Assembly: GCF_003340565.1 (NCBI RefSeq)
Contig: NZ_QPLK01000005.1
Coordinates: 1-64,000, forward strand
DNA from: Rhodovulum sp. 12E13
Lineage (GTDB): Bacteria; Pseudomonadota; Alphaproteobacteria; Rhodobacterales; Rhodobacteraceae
Direction: 5' to 3'
Length of the DNA stretch: 64,000 bases
Shown: positions 9,201-17,085 of the stretch, in pieces
How positions within the stretch are numbered: position 1 is the stretch's first letter
Layout of the letters: each line of letters starts with the position of its first letter
The notes under the pieces: model-generated
What the model was told of the DNA's origin: nothing
What the model saw: only the letters and a program-made list of their open reading frames with translations
Databases searched by the model: none
Made by a program: the position numbers and the translations under genes

Positions 9201-9384
9201 GCTGGGCTGGGTGATCGTGGGCGGCCTCGGCCTCGCCACGCTCTCCACCCTCTACCTCACCCCGGTCGCCTACCTGCTGCTCGCGCGCTTCTCGGCACCC
9301 CGCGCCGAGGCGGCGCGGCGGCTCGAGGCCGAGCTCGGCGCGGCGCTGACAGGGCCGGGCGACCGGTCGGCCACGCCCGGTTAG
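6256..9384 (+). CDS. RND family efflux pump, inner-membrane transporter
   Basis: This is a proton-driven multidrug-type exporter of the AcrB/MexB superfamily, 1042 residues long (normal for the family), with the expected duplicated topology. TM1 is LAFVLSSLIVIAGLAALF near residue 15. The TM4 proton-relay pair Asp405-Asp406 lies in GMVVDDAIVVLENIV, and the second-half counterpart Lys921 lies in IGIMAKNGILIVEFANQL. Large periplasmic loops follow TM1 and TM7. The start at 6256 puts TM1 at the N-terminus; longer in-frame starts run into the adaptor gene. It forms an operon with the upstream adaptor. The substrate cannot be told from sequence; the RVRSISSNSRFGRSRVTLEF-type porter region is generic. 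Confidence 0.95.
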   Translation: MSDNPEAIAGSGTALFVRRPILAFVLSSLIVIAGLAALFGVEVRELPNVDRPVVTITTEFSGASPESVDQEVTGRIEGAVGRVAGVRSISSNSRFGRSRVTLEFEDSVDLDVAATDTRDAVARIANQLPEGADTPEIVKADANAQPVVRIAVTSPGRAPQELTQIVRERVEDRLLSVPGVADLQIYGDREPIFRVDIDQAALAARGLTLVDMRRALSDVAFDAPAGDLSGDSQTIAVRTTATVATTAGFMDLQIAPNVRVRDVATVTLGPAPDQTILRANGEAGLGLGIIRQATSNTLEISAAVREVVAELDATLPDDVSIFVTSDDAVFIRGSIEEVLKTLAAAVAIVVAVIFLFLRDARATLIPGLTMPVALIGTIAAIYLVGFSVNILTLLALVLATGMVVDDAIVVLENIVRRRSEGMGARAAAVLGTRQVFFAVVTTTATLAAVFVPLSFLPGQAGGLFREFGFTLAMAVLLSSVVALTLCPVLASRLLTAEPEAEPRGLLVWVGNRLAALYRRTLDWALAMPFVIVLAAGLFAATAVFVSGDIRQELTPREDRAVALLSVSAPQGVSLDYTTAKMAEIEALIEPLRETGEVTNVFSITGFGSDNRGFMVFSLAPWSERARSQDEIVGEINGKLRGVMGVRAFAIQPNSLGIRGAGRGLTFAITGDNYDQLAEVSERLVARMQENPAFGSVRLEYETTQPQLFVEIDRERASDLGIDITGLGEALRAVLDGRTVGSVFIDDQSFDIQMLSTATPVNDPGDLQNVFVQTSQGQTVPMSSFVTLEERAVAPELEREGQNRSVEISAGLTPQLALGDALAQVDDLADDVLAEENRIVPLAEAATLDQTASGLLVTFGFAIVVVFLVLAAQFESFVSAVVVMATVPLGLACAVFALLFTGLSLNVYSQIGLVMLIGIMAKNGILIVEFANQLRDAGAGVRDAILDASTIRLRPVMMTMTSTVLGGVPLILSSGAGAEAREALGWVIVGGLGLATLSTLYLTPVAYLLLARFSAPRAEAARRLEAELGAALTGPGDRSATPG

Positions 9385-9397
9385 GCTCCGTCGACGG

Positions 9398-9805
9398 ATG
9401 GCCCGCGCGATCATCGACACCAACGTCTTCGTGGCCGCAGGATTTCGGGCCGGCAGCGCTTCGGCAGCCCTGCTCGAGCTCGCCGCCGCCGGAACCCTCG
9501 TGCAGGTCTGGAGCGAGGCCACCCGCGCCGAGACCCGCGAGGTGCTCACCCGTATCCCCCGCCTGAGCTGGCCTGCCATCGCGCCGCTCTTCACGCCGCA
9601 AGGCCAGGTCGAGGCCCCGCGCGACCTGGCGCCGGTCGTCTTCGTGGCCGATCCGGCCGACCGGAAGTTCGCCGCGCTGGCTCTGGCGACAGGCACGCCG
9701 CTCGTCAGCTCCGACGACGACCTGCTCGCCCATGCCGGCCGGCTGCCGGTCTATACCCCCGGCGCCTTCCTGCGTGCGCTCGAGGGCGACGCCACCTCGG
9801 CCTGA
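9398..9805 (+). CDS. PIN-domain protein, putative ribonuclease
   Basis: The 135-residue protein has a PIN-fold signature: the first acidic residue in IIDTNVFVAAGF (Asp7), a middle acidic stretch, and a terminal DPADRKFAALA...LVSSDDDLL segment that supplies the other Mg-binding acids. Such proteins (COG1569-like) are usually predicted toxins that cleave RNA. The start lies 13 bp after the RND stop, so it may be read with the pump. No small antitoxin gene sits on either side, which makes a conventional toxin-antitoxin pair unlikely here. A solitary PIN RNase or an orphan toxin is the alternative. Confidence 0.8.
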   Translation: MARAIIDTNVFVAAGFRAGSASAALLELAAAGTLVQVWSEATRAETREVLTRIPRLSWPAIAPLFTPQGQVEAPRDLAPVVFVADPADRKFAALALATGTPLVSSDDDLLAHAGRLPVYTPGAFLRALEGDATSA

Positions 9806-9880
9806 CGCCCCTTGCTTGACCCATGTCATGGAGCCGCCCGGGCGCTCCACTACCCCTCGGGGCGAACCAGCGGGGAGAGC

Positions 9881-11431
9881 ATGACCACCGAGCAGGACCA
9901 GACGGAGGCCATCGCCTTCCTCCGCGCCGGCGCGGCCTTCGAGGCGCCCGGCGAGGTGGAGGCGGTCGAGACCCACGGCGCGCTCGTCTTCCTGTCGGGC
10001 AGCGAGGCGCTGAAGATCAAGCGCGCCGTCCGTTACGACTACATGGATCTCTCGACCCTCGCCCTGCGGGAAGAGATGCTGCGACGCGAGCTGAGGCTCA
10101 ACGCCCCCGGCGCGCCCATGATCTACCGCGACGTGGTGCCGATCGGCCGCGAGGCCGACGGCGCCCTCGCCCTCGGCGGCACGGGCGAGCCGGTGGAATG
10201 GGTTCTGCGCATGCGGCGGTTCCCGAAATCGGCCGAGCTGGTCGAGGTGGCCGCACGCGGCGCGCTCGACACGCCGCTTGCCGAGCGGCTGGGGCGCGAG
10301 ATCCGCGACTGGCACGGGCGGTGCGAGGTGCGCCACGCGCCGGGCGCCCGGCTGATCGGCGACATCCTCGACGAGCTCGGCCGCGAATTCGCCGGCATGG
10401 GCGACGCGCTCGGAGAGGGCCGGATCGCGCGGTTCGACGCGGCCGCGCGCGCCGAACTCGGGGCGCAGACCGACCTGCTCGACGCGCGGGCGGCGGCCGG
10501 CCATGTCCGTCGCGCCCACGGCGACCTTCACCTGCGCAACATCGTGCTGATCGACGGCGATCCGGTTCTGTTCGACGCGCTCGAGTTCGACGAGACGCTC
10601 GGCACCTGCGATACCCTCTACGACCTCGCCTTCCTGCTGATGGACCTGTGGCATCGCGACCTGCACGCGCAGGCCAATGCCACGCTCGGAAGCTACCTGC
10701 TCGCCGCGGGCGGCGACGAGGATGCGGGCACCGCCGCCCTGCTCCTGTTCATGGCCGTGCGCGCGGCGATCCGGGCCATGACCGGCGTGCAGGCGGCGCG
10801 GGCACAGGGCGACGCGGAGACCGGCAAGGCGCGTGCCTATCTTGACGCGGCGGTGCGCTTCCTCGCCCCCGAGCCGCCCGTGCTGGTAGCCGTGGGCGGC
10901 CTTTCCGGCACCGGCAAGACCGGCCTCGCCCGCGCCCTCGTGCCGACCCTTGGCGCGGCGCCCGGCGCGGTGCATCTGCGCAGCGATACCGAACGCAAGG
11001 CGATGGCGCGGGTCGCCGCCGCCGAGACGCTCGACGCCGGGCACTACAGCGCGGCCGCGCGCCACCGCGTGTACGACCGTCTCGCCATGCGGGCGGCGAC
11101 GCTTCTCGACGCGGGCCGCGCAGTGGTGCTCGACGCCACGTTTCTCGACGCGGGCGAACGGGCGGCGGTAGAGGCGATGGCCCGAAAGGCCGGTGTGCCC
11201 TTCGCGGGGCTGTGGCTCGAGGCGCCGGCCGACATTCTGCTCTCCCGTGTCGCCGCGCGGCGCGGCGATGCCTCCGACGCCGACGAGACCGTCCTTCGCC
11301 GGCAACTCGACCACGCGGTGCCGCCAGTCGGCTGGCTGCCGGTCGATGCCGCGGGCACGCCCGACGACACGCTCTCCCGCGCCTGCGCCGCGCTCGACCG
11401 CGCCGAGACAGGCGCCGCACGCGACCGCTGA
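9881..11431 (+). CDS. Bifunctional APH-like kinase / P-loop kinase protein
   Basis: The 516-residue protein has two kinase-like halves. The N-terminal half resembles aminoglycoside phosphotransferase-fold proteins, with the Brenner-type motif HGDLHLRNIV (His213, Asp215) and a following D-E-F-D metal segment. The C-terminal half is a small P-loop kinase (AAA_33-like) with Walker A GGLSGTGKT at 339-347 and a later VVLDATFLDAGER segment. This architecture corresponds to the COG2187 plus COG0645 proteins; the substrate is unknown. The ATG at 9881 follows GGGGAGAG. It stands alone between the PIN gene and a phosphatidyltransferase gene. I recognise the architecture but not the biological role. Confidence 0.85.
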   Translation: MTTEQDQTEAIAFLRAGAAFEAPGEVEAVETHGALVFLSGSEALKIKRAVRYDYMDLSTLALREEMLRRELRLNAPGAPMIYRDVVPIGREADGALALGGTGEPVEWVLRMRRFPKSAELVEVAARGALDTPLAERLGREIRDWHGRCEVRHAPGARLIGDILDELGREFAGMGDALGEGRIARFDAAARAELGAQTDLLDARAAAGHVRRAHGDLHLRNIVLIDGDPVLFDALEFDETLGTCDTLYDLAFLLMDLWHRDLHAQANATLGSYLLAAGGDEDAGTAALLLFMAVRAAIRAMTGVQAARAQGDAETGKARAYLDAAVRFLAPEPPVLVAVGGLSGTGKTGLARALVPTLGAAPGAVHLRSDTERKAMARVAAAETLDAGHYSAAARHRVYDRLAMRAATLLDAGRAVVLDATFLDAGERAAVEAMARKAGVPFAGLWLEAPADILLSRVAARRGDASDADETVLRRQLDHAVPPVGWLPVDAAGTPDDTLSRACAALDRAETGAARDR

Positions 11432-11570
11432 AGCGCGCCATGCGCGTCGCACCTCAACCGATCGTGCCTTTCCCCCGCCGCGCGATCCGGTAACTCTCGC
11501 GCAAGGGCCGCCGAGGGAGAGACATGCACGCCACGAGCCGCAGACGGGCCGCGCGCCAGAGGCGGAGACC

Positions 11571-12194
11571 ATGATCGACGCCGCGCTCCTTCCGCTGCAG
11601 CGGGCAGCGATGCAGCGACCGGCAGAATGGCTGGCCGCGCGCGGCGTGCGCGCCGACACGATCACGCTCGCGGGCTTCGCCATCGGCCTCGGCGCGGTGC
11701 CGCTGCTCGCGCTCCAGCTCTGGTGGCCCGCGCTCGCGCTCATCCTCGTCAACCGGCTCTGCGACGGGCTCGACGGCGCGGTGGCGCGGCTGACCGGGCC
11801 GACCGACCGCGGCGCCTTCCTCGACATCGCGCTCGACTTCGTGTTCTACGCGCTGGTGCCGCTGGGCTTCGCCCTCGCCGACCCGGAGGCCAACGCCCTG
11901 CCGGCGGCGGTGCTGATCGCGGCGTTCGTCGGCACGGGCTCGTCGTTCCTGGCCTTCGCGGCCGTGTCGGCCAAGCGCGGAGAGGCGGCGCCGGCCTACC
12001 CGACCAAGGGCATCTACTATCTCGGCGGCCTCACCGAGGGCTTCGAGACCATCGTGCTCTTCGTCGCGATCTGTCTGTTTCCGCCCCTCTTTCCCGTCTT
12101 CGCCACCATCTTTGCCGCCGCCTGCGCGCTGACCACCGTGCTGCGCTGGCGGCAGGGCTGGGTGGCGTTCGACGGGGCGCCCCGTAACCGTTAG
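11571..12194 (+). CDS. CDP-alcohol phosphatidyltransferase family protein
   Basis: This integral membrane enzyme is predicted to transfer a phosphatidyl or phosphoalcohol group from a CDP-activated donor. The 207-residue protein has the family signature from residue 65: DGLDGAVAR, then GAFLD and a second Asp at about 89. The spacing between AR and G is seven rather than the canonical eight residues. Five or six hydrophobic segments are visible. The start at ATG 11571 follows GGCGGAGACC. An in-frame extension upstream overlaps the kinase gene and is not hydrophobic. It is 10 bp upstream of the ABC importer genes and probably cotranscribed. The exact acceptor alcohol cannot be inferred. Confidence 0.85.
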   Translation: MIDAALLPLQRAAMQRPAEWLAARGVRADTITLAGFAIGLGAVPLLALQLWWPALALILVNRLCDGLDGAVARLTGPTDRGAFLDIALDFVFYALVPLGFALADPEANALPAAVLIAAFVGTGSSFLAFAAVSAKRGEAAPAYPTKGIYYLGGLTEGFETIVLFVAICLFPPLFPVFATIFAAACALTTVLRWRQGWVAFDGAPRNR

Positions 12195-12204
12195 GAGCAC
12201 GCCC

Positions 12205-13389
12205 ATGCGCATCCCCCTTATCGCCGCGGCCGTCACGGCCCTCGCCCTGCCCGCCGCGGCCGACTGGCAGGACACGCTGGCGGCCGCCGAGGGCCAGACC
12301 GTCTACTGGCATGCCTGGGGCGGCGACGCCCGCACCAACGCCTTCATCGAGTGGGTCGGCGCGCAGACGGAGGCGCGCTACGGCGTCTCCGTCGAGCAGG
12401 TGAAGCTGACCGACACCGCCGAGGCGGTCACCCGCGTCCTGTCGGAAAGGGCGGCGGGGCGCGACACGGGCGGCTCGGTCGACCTCATCTGGATCAACGG
12501 CCCCAACTTCCTCGCCATGAAGGAGCAGGACCTGCTCTTCGGCCCCTTCGTCGCAGACCTGCCGAACGCGCGCTATGTCGACCTGTCGCCCGGCGCCCCG
12601 GCGTCGGTCGACTTCACCGTGCCCGTCGACGGGATGGAAAGCCCGTGGCGGCTGGCCAAGTTCGTCTTCAACTACGACAGCGCGCGCGTGGCCGAGCCGC
12701 CCGAGACGATGGCCGCCTTCGTCGACTGGGCGGCCGAGAACCCCGGCCGCTTCACCCACCCCGACCCGGCCAACTTCATGGGCGCGACCTTTCTCAAGCA
12801 GGCGCTGATCGAGCTCGCCCCCGACCGCGGCGTGCTGCAGGAGCCGGTGACAGACGAGAGCTATGCCGCCACAATCGAACCGCTCTGGGCATGGTACGAC
12901 GCGCTGCGCCCCAATCTCTGGCGGCAGGGCGAGGCGTTTCCCGAGAACCAGTCGGTGCAGCAGCAGATGCTGAACGACGGGGTGATCGACATGTCGATGT
13001 CCTTCGACCCGGCCTCGACCGCCGCCGCCATCGACGAAGGGTTGCTGCCCGAAAGCGCACGGGTCTTCGTGCCCGAAGGCGGCACGATCGGCAATGTCAG
13101 CTTCGTGGCGATCCCCTACAACGCCGCCAACCCCGAGGGGGCGATGGTGGTGGCCAACTTCCTGCTTGCCCCCGAAACGCAGGCGCACATGCAGAACATC
13201 GAGGTGCTCGGCTCCTACTCCGTGCTCGATCCGGCACGGCTCGACGCCGAGGCGCAGGCCGCCTTCGCCGCATTGCCCGACGCCCCCGCCCTGCCCGATC
13301 TCGACGCGCTGGGGCCGACCCTGCTCGAGCCGCACCCGAGCTGGATGACCCGCCTGACCGACGACTGGGCGCGGCGCTACACGCGGTGA
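12205..13389 (+). CDS. ynjB: ABC transporter substrate-binding protein (YnjB-like)
   Basis: This is the predicted periplasmic solute receptor of a YnjBCD-type importer. The 394-residue precursor begins with a Sec signal (MRIPLIAAAVTALALPAAA-D). The mature part has the extracellular solute-binding fold with YWHAWGGDARTNAFIEWVG near its start and a WINGPNFLAMKEQDLLFGPF segment that recalls COG4134 proteins. Its stop overlaps the permease GTG start by four bases (GTGA), which indicates translational coupling. The ligand of YnjB-like systems is not established; thiamine or polyamine-like compounds are only guesses from distant relatives. Confidence 0.88.
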   Translation: MRIPLIAAAVTALALPAAADWQDTLAAAEGQTVYWHAWGGDARTNAFIEWVGAQTEARYGVSVEQVKLTDTAEAVTRVLSERAAGRDTGGSVDLIWINGPNFLAMKEQDLLFGPFVADLPNARYVDLSPGAPASVDFTVPVDGMESPWRLAKFVFNYDSARVAEPPETMAAFVDWAAENPGRFTHPDPANFMGATFLKQALIELAPDRGVLQEPVTDESYAATIEPLWAWYDALRPNLWRQGEAFPENQSVQQQMLNDGVIDMSMSFDPASTAAAIDEGLLPESARVFVPEGGTIGNVSFVAIPYNAANPEGAMVVANFLLAPETQAHMQNIEVLGSYSVLDPARLDAEAQAAFAALPDAPALPDLDALGPTLLEPHPSWMTRLTDDWARRYTR

Positions 13390-15095
13390 GCCGGGCGCGC
13401 GACGGCAGGCTCCTGCGCGGGGCGGTGCTGGCCGTCCTCGCGGCGGGCCTCGTCGCGCCCATCGCGGCGGGGCTGTGGCAGACCGCGCGCGCCGCCTTCG
13501 GCATCATGCCGGCGATCGGCGCGACCGAGGCCGGCCTTGCGCCCCTGCGCGCCCTGCTCGACGTGCCCGGCCTCGGCACGAGCGTGACGGTGACGCTGGT
13601 CACCGGCCTCGGCGCCACGGCGCTGTCGCTGGCGCTCGCGCTCGGCCTCGCAGCGGTCGCCCATGCCCGGCTCGCCTCGCCCTTCGGCACGCGGCTGCTC
13701 GCACCATTCCTCGCCGCGCCGCACGCGGCCGTCGCCATCGGGCTGGCCTTCTTGCTGGCGCCCTCGGGGTGGATCGCGCGGCTCCTGGCGCCGATTTTCG
13801 GCTGGGTGCAACCGCCCGGCGTCGTCACGGTGGGCGACCCCTGGGGCGTCGCCCTGATCGTCGGGCTGGCGGTCAAGGAGGTGCCGTTCCTGCTGCTGAT
13901 GATCCTCGCGGCGCTGAGCCAGGTGCGGCTCCGGCAGGACATGGCGGCGGCCCGCGCCCTCGGCTACGGGCCGGGGATCGTCTGGGTCAAGGTGATCGCG
14001 CCGCAGCTCTGGCCGCTGATCCGCCTGCCGGTGATGGTGGTGCTGGCCTACTCGCTGTCGGTCGTCGACATGGCGCTGATCCTCGGCCCGTCGAACCCGC
14101 CGACGCTGGCGGTGCTGTTGACGCGCCTGTTCTCCGACCCCGACATCGCGCGGCTGCTGCCCGCCTCGGCGGGGGCGCTGCTGCAACTGGCGCTGGTCGT
14201 CGCCGCCTTTGCCGGGCTCTGGTCGGTCGAGCGGGCGGCGCGGTCGGCGGGCCTGTGGTGGCTGCGGCGGGGCGGGCGGGGCGTGACGGCAGAGCCTGGG
14301 CTGCGCCTCGCGGCGTTCGGCGCCTCGGCCCTGTTGGCCCTCGGCGCGCTGGCGCTCGTCTCGCTCGCCCTCTGGTCGGTCGCCTGGCGCTGGCCGTGGC
14401 CCGCCGCCCTGCCCGAGACGTGGTCGCTGCGGGCGTGGAGCGGCAACGCCCGCGGCTGGGGCGCGGCGCTGACCACCACGCTCGCCCTCGCGGCGCTGAC
14501 GACGGGCGCGGCGCTGCTGCTCGCCATCGCCTGGCTCGAGGGAGAGGACAGGGCACGACGCGGTCGGGCGGGATGGGCCGAGGCTCTGATCTACCTTCCG
14601 CTCCTCGTGCCGCAGATCGGCTTTCTCTACGGGCTGAACGTGCTGTTCCTGCAGGCGGGCGTGACCGACCACTTCCTCGCCGTGGCATGGGCGCAGGCGC
14701 TCTTCGTCTTTCCCTATGTCATGATCGCGCTGTCGCCGGCATGGCGCGCGCTCGACCCCCGGCTGGTGCGCTCGGCCGCGGCGCTGGGGGCGGGGCCGTG
14801 GCGCAGGCTCGTCGCGGTCAAGCTGCCGGTCCTGCTGACGCCGCTGATGACGGCCGCTGCGGTGGGCGTGGCGGTGTCGGTCGCGCAATACCTGCCGACC
14901 CTCTTCATGGGCGCGGGCCGGGTGCAGACGCTGACGACCGAGGCGGTGGCGCTCTCGTCGGGCTCCGACCGCAGGGTGACGGCCGTGTACGCGACGCTTC
15001 AGGCGGCGCTGCCCTTCGCCGCCTACGTGGCCGCCTTCGCCATTCCCGCGCTGGTGCACCGTGACCGGCGGGCGCTCAGGGGGGCGGCGGCATGA
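13386..15095 (+). CDS. ynjC: ABC transporter permease, fused double domain (YnjC-like)
   Basis: The 569-residue inner-membrane protein has two BPD-type permease halves in one chain, as expected for YnjC and ThiP-like permeases. EAA-loop signatures appear in each half: AAARALGYGPGIVWVKVIAP (about residue 180) and SAAALGAGPWRRLVAVKLP (about 465). Some 12 hydrophobic segments are visible. The start is GTG at 13386, which overlaps the receptor gene stop. The stop overlaps the ATPase start (ATGA, 15092-15095). The long in-frame upstream extension is only a shadow of the receptor gene. Confidence 0.92.
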   Translation: MSRARDGRLLRGAVLAVLAAGLVAPIAAGLWQTARAAFGIMPAIGATEAGLAPLRALLDVPGLGTSVTVTLVTGLGATALSLALALGLAAVAHARLASPFGTRLLAPFLAAPHAAVAIGLAFLLAPSGWIARLLAPIFGWVQPPGVVTVGDPWGVALIVGLAVKEVPFLLLMILAALSQVRLRQDMAAARALGYGPGIVWVKVIAPQLWPLIRLPVMVVLAYSLSVVDMALILGPSNPPTLAVLLTRLFSDPDIARLLPASAGALLQLALVVAAFAGLWSVERAARSAGLWWLRRGGRGVTAEPGLRLAAFGASALLALGALALVSLALWSVAWRWPWPAALPETWSLRAWSGNARGWGAALTTTLALAALTTGAALLLAIAWLEGEDRARRGRAGWAEALIYLPLLVPQIGFLYGLNVLFLQAGVTDHFLAVAWAQALFVFPYVMIALSPAWRALDPRLVRSAAALGAGPWRRLVAVKLPVLLTPLMTAAAVGVAVSVAQYLPTLFMGAGRVQTLTTEAVALSSGSDRRVTAVYATLQAALPFAAYVAAFAIPALVHRDRRALRGAAA

Positions 15096-15733
15096 GCCTG
15101 TCGCTTGCCGGTCTCGCCGTGCGGTTCCGGGGCGGGCCGCCGCTCTTCCCGCCGCTCGACCTCGAGATCGCGCCGGGGCAGATGGCCGCCGTGATGGGGC
15201 CGTCGGGCGTGGGCAAGTCGACCCTGCTCGACGCGGTGGGCGGGCATCTCGCGCACGGCTTTTCCTGCGAAGGTCGCGTCACGCTCAACGGCCGCGACGT
15301 GACCGGGCTGCCGCCCGAGGCGCGGCGCATCGGCCTCGTCTTTCAGGATGCCGGGCTGTTTCCCCATCTGTCGGTCGGCGACAACCTCGCCTTCGGCCTC
15401 GCCCGCTCGGTGCGCGGACGGGCGGCGCGGCGCGCGGCGGTCGAGCGGGCGCTGGCGCAGGCGGGACTCGAGGGGATGGCAGCGCGCGACCCCGCCACAT
15501 TGTCGGGCGGGCAGCGCGCGCGGGCGGCGCTGATGCGCGCGCTCCTGGCAGGGCCCGAGGCGATCTTGCTCGACGAACCCTTCTCGGGGCTTGACACCGA
15601 ACGGCGGTCCGAGATGCGCGCCTTTACCCTCGACCTGATCCGCCGCCGGGCAATCCCCGCTCTGATCGTCACCCACGATCCGGCCGACGCCGAGGCGGCG
15701 GGCGGCCCCCGCATGACGCTTTCGGCGGCCTGA
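15092..15733 (+). CDS. ynjD: ABC transporter ATP-binding protein (YnjD-like)
   Basis: This is the ATPase that drives the YnjBCD-type importer, with 213 residues (short, as in YnjD). Walker A is GPSGVGKST at 36-44. The Q-loop is VFQDAGLFPHLSV, the signature is LSGGQRARAALMRALL, Walker B is AILLDEPFSGLD, and the H-loop is IVTHDPADAEA. It is the last gene of the receptor-permease-ATPase operon and ends three bases before the convergent glnT stop region. Confidence 0.93.
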   Translation: MSLSLAGLAVRFRGGPPLFPPLDLEIAPGQMAAVMGPSGVGKSTLLDAVGGHLAHGFSCEGRVTLNGRDVTGLPPEARRIGLVFQDAGLFPHLSVGDNLAFGLARSVRGRAARRAAVERALAQAGLEGMAARDPATLSGGQRARAALMRALLAGPEAILLDEPFSGLDTERRSEMRAFTLDLIRRRAIPALIVTHDPADAEAAGGPRMTLSAA

Positions 15734-15736
15734 GCC

Positions 15737-17029
15737 TCAGCAATCGAGCGTCGTGCGCCGCTCCCACTCGGTCAGCTGGCTCTTGTAATCGGCCCATTCC
15801 GCGCGCTTGAACTTCGCGAAGGCCGCCGCCGCCGCACCAAGACCGCCGGCAAGGACCTCGTCGGCCTCGAGCGCGCGCACCGCGTCGAGCAGGTTGAGCG
15901 GCAGCTGCTCCGCCTCGACACTGTGGCCCTCGACATACATGTCGATGTCCAGGCGCTGGCCCGGGTCGGCTTGCGTCTCGATGCCGTCGAGCCCCGCGGC
16001 GAGGATCGCGGCCGGCATGAGGTAGGGGTTAGCCGCGCCGTCGGGCAGGCGCAGCTCCAGCCGTCCGGCATCGGGAATCCGCACCATGTGGGTGCGGTTG
16101 TTGCCGCCGTAGGTGATTGTGTTGGGCGACCACGTGGCCCCCGAAACCGTCACCGGCGCGTTCAGCCGCTTGTAGGAATTGACCGTGGGGTTGACGACGG
16201 CCGTCAGCCCCTTGGCGTGGCCGATCAGGCCCCCGAGAAAGGCGTAGGCGGTGGGCGAAAGGCCGAGCTCTCCGTCGCCCTCGAACAGGTTGTCGCCGGC
16301 GGCTGTCCACATCGACAGATGCGTGTGGCAGCCGTTGCCGGTGAGGTGGGCGAAGGGCTTGGGCATGAAGGTGGCGCGCAGGCCGTGCCGTTCCGCCACC
16401 GACTTGACCATGAACTTGAAGAAGGCATGGCGGTCGGCGGTCACCAGCGCGTCGGCATAATCCCAGTTCATCTCGAACTGGCCGTTCGCGTCCTCGTGGT
16501 CGTTCTGGTAGGGGCCCCAGCCGAGATCGACCATGTAGGAGCAGATCTCGGCGATCACGTCGAAGCGGCGCATCAGGGCGTCCTGATCGTAGCAGGGCTT
16601 GGCCTGCGTGTCGGCGGGGTCGGAGATGGCCGAGCCGTCGGGCTGGATCAGGAAGAACTCGCACTCGACCCCGTGCTTGAGGTGCATGTCCTTTCCCGCC
16701 GCTCGCGCCAGCACCGACTTGAGCGCGACGCGGGGTGCCTTGGGAAAGGGCCTGCCCTCGAAATGCACGTCGGCGGCCAGCCAGCCGACGCTCGGCTTCC
16801 ACGGCAGCTGGATGAGCGACTCGGGGTCGGGAATGGCGAGGATGTCGGCATCGGCCGGCGACATGTCGAGCCACGCGGCGAAGCCGGCGAAGCCCGCGCC
16901 GTTCACCGCCATGTCGGCGATGGCGCGGGCTGGCACCAGCTTGGCCCGTTGCACGCCGAGCAGGTCGGTGAAGGAGATCAGGAAGAACTCGATGCCCTTC
17001 TCGCGGGCGATGCTGGCCAGATCCGTCAT
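15737..17029 (-). CDS. glnT: Type III glutamine synthetase-like ligase (GlnT / gamma-glutamylmethylamide synthetase GmaS)
   Basis: This ATP-dependent ligase joins glutamate to ammonia (GlnT) or methylamine (GmaS); the two are close relatives and cannot be separated with certainty here. The 430-residue protein has the glutamine synthetase catalytic segments ECEFFLIQPDG, QNDHEDANGQFEMNWDYADA, NGCHTHLSMW, NPTVNSYKRLNAP and NNRTHMVRIP with RLELRLPDGAANPYL. AGGGGAC precedes the ATG at 17029; a much longer in-frame extension is a shadow of upstream genes. It is the last gene of a unit whose order (amidotransferase, GXGXG subunit, FMN subunit, ligase) matches mgsABC-gmaS of the N-methylglutamate pathway. 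The N-methylglutamate dehydrogenase genes (mgdABCD) are absent from the window, so the glx/glnT interpretation stays open. Confidence 0.9.
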   Translation of the reverse strand: MTDLASIAREKGIEFFLISFTDLLGVQRAKLVPARAIADMAVNGAGFAGFAAWLDMSPADADILAIPDPESLIQLPWKPSVGWLAADVHFEGRPFPKAPRVALKSVLARAAGKDMHLKHGVECEFFLIQPDGSAISDPADTQAKPCYDQDALMRRFDVIAEICSYMVDLGWGPYQNDHEDANGQFEMNWDYADALVTADRHAFFKFMVKSVAERHGLRATFMPKPFAHLTGNGCHTHLSMWTAAGDNLFEGDGELGLSPTAYAFLGGLIGHAKGLTAVVNPTVNSYKRLNAPVTVSGATWSPNTITYGGNNRTHMVRIPDAGRLELRLPDGAANPYLMPAAILAAGLDGIETQADPGQRLDIDMYVEGHSVEAEQLPLNLLDAVRALEADEVLAGGLGAAAAAFAKFKRAEWADYKSQLTEWERRTTLDC

Positions 17030-17085
17030 GTCGTCCCCTGTCGTTCCGGTTCTTCTGTCGTTGTCATGGGACGCGCCGCCACCGG

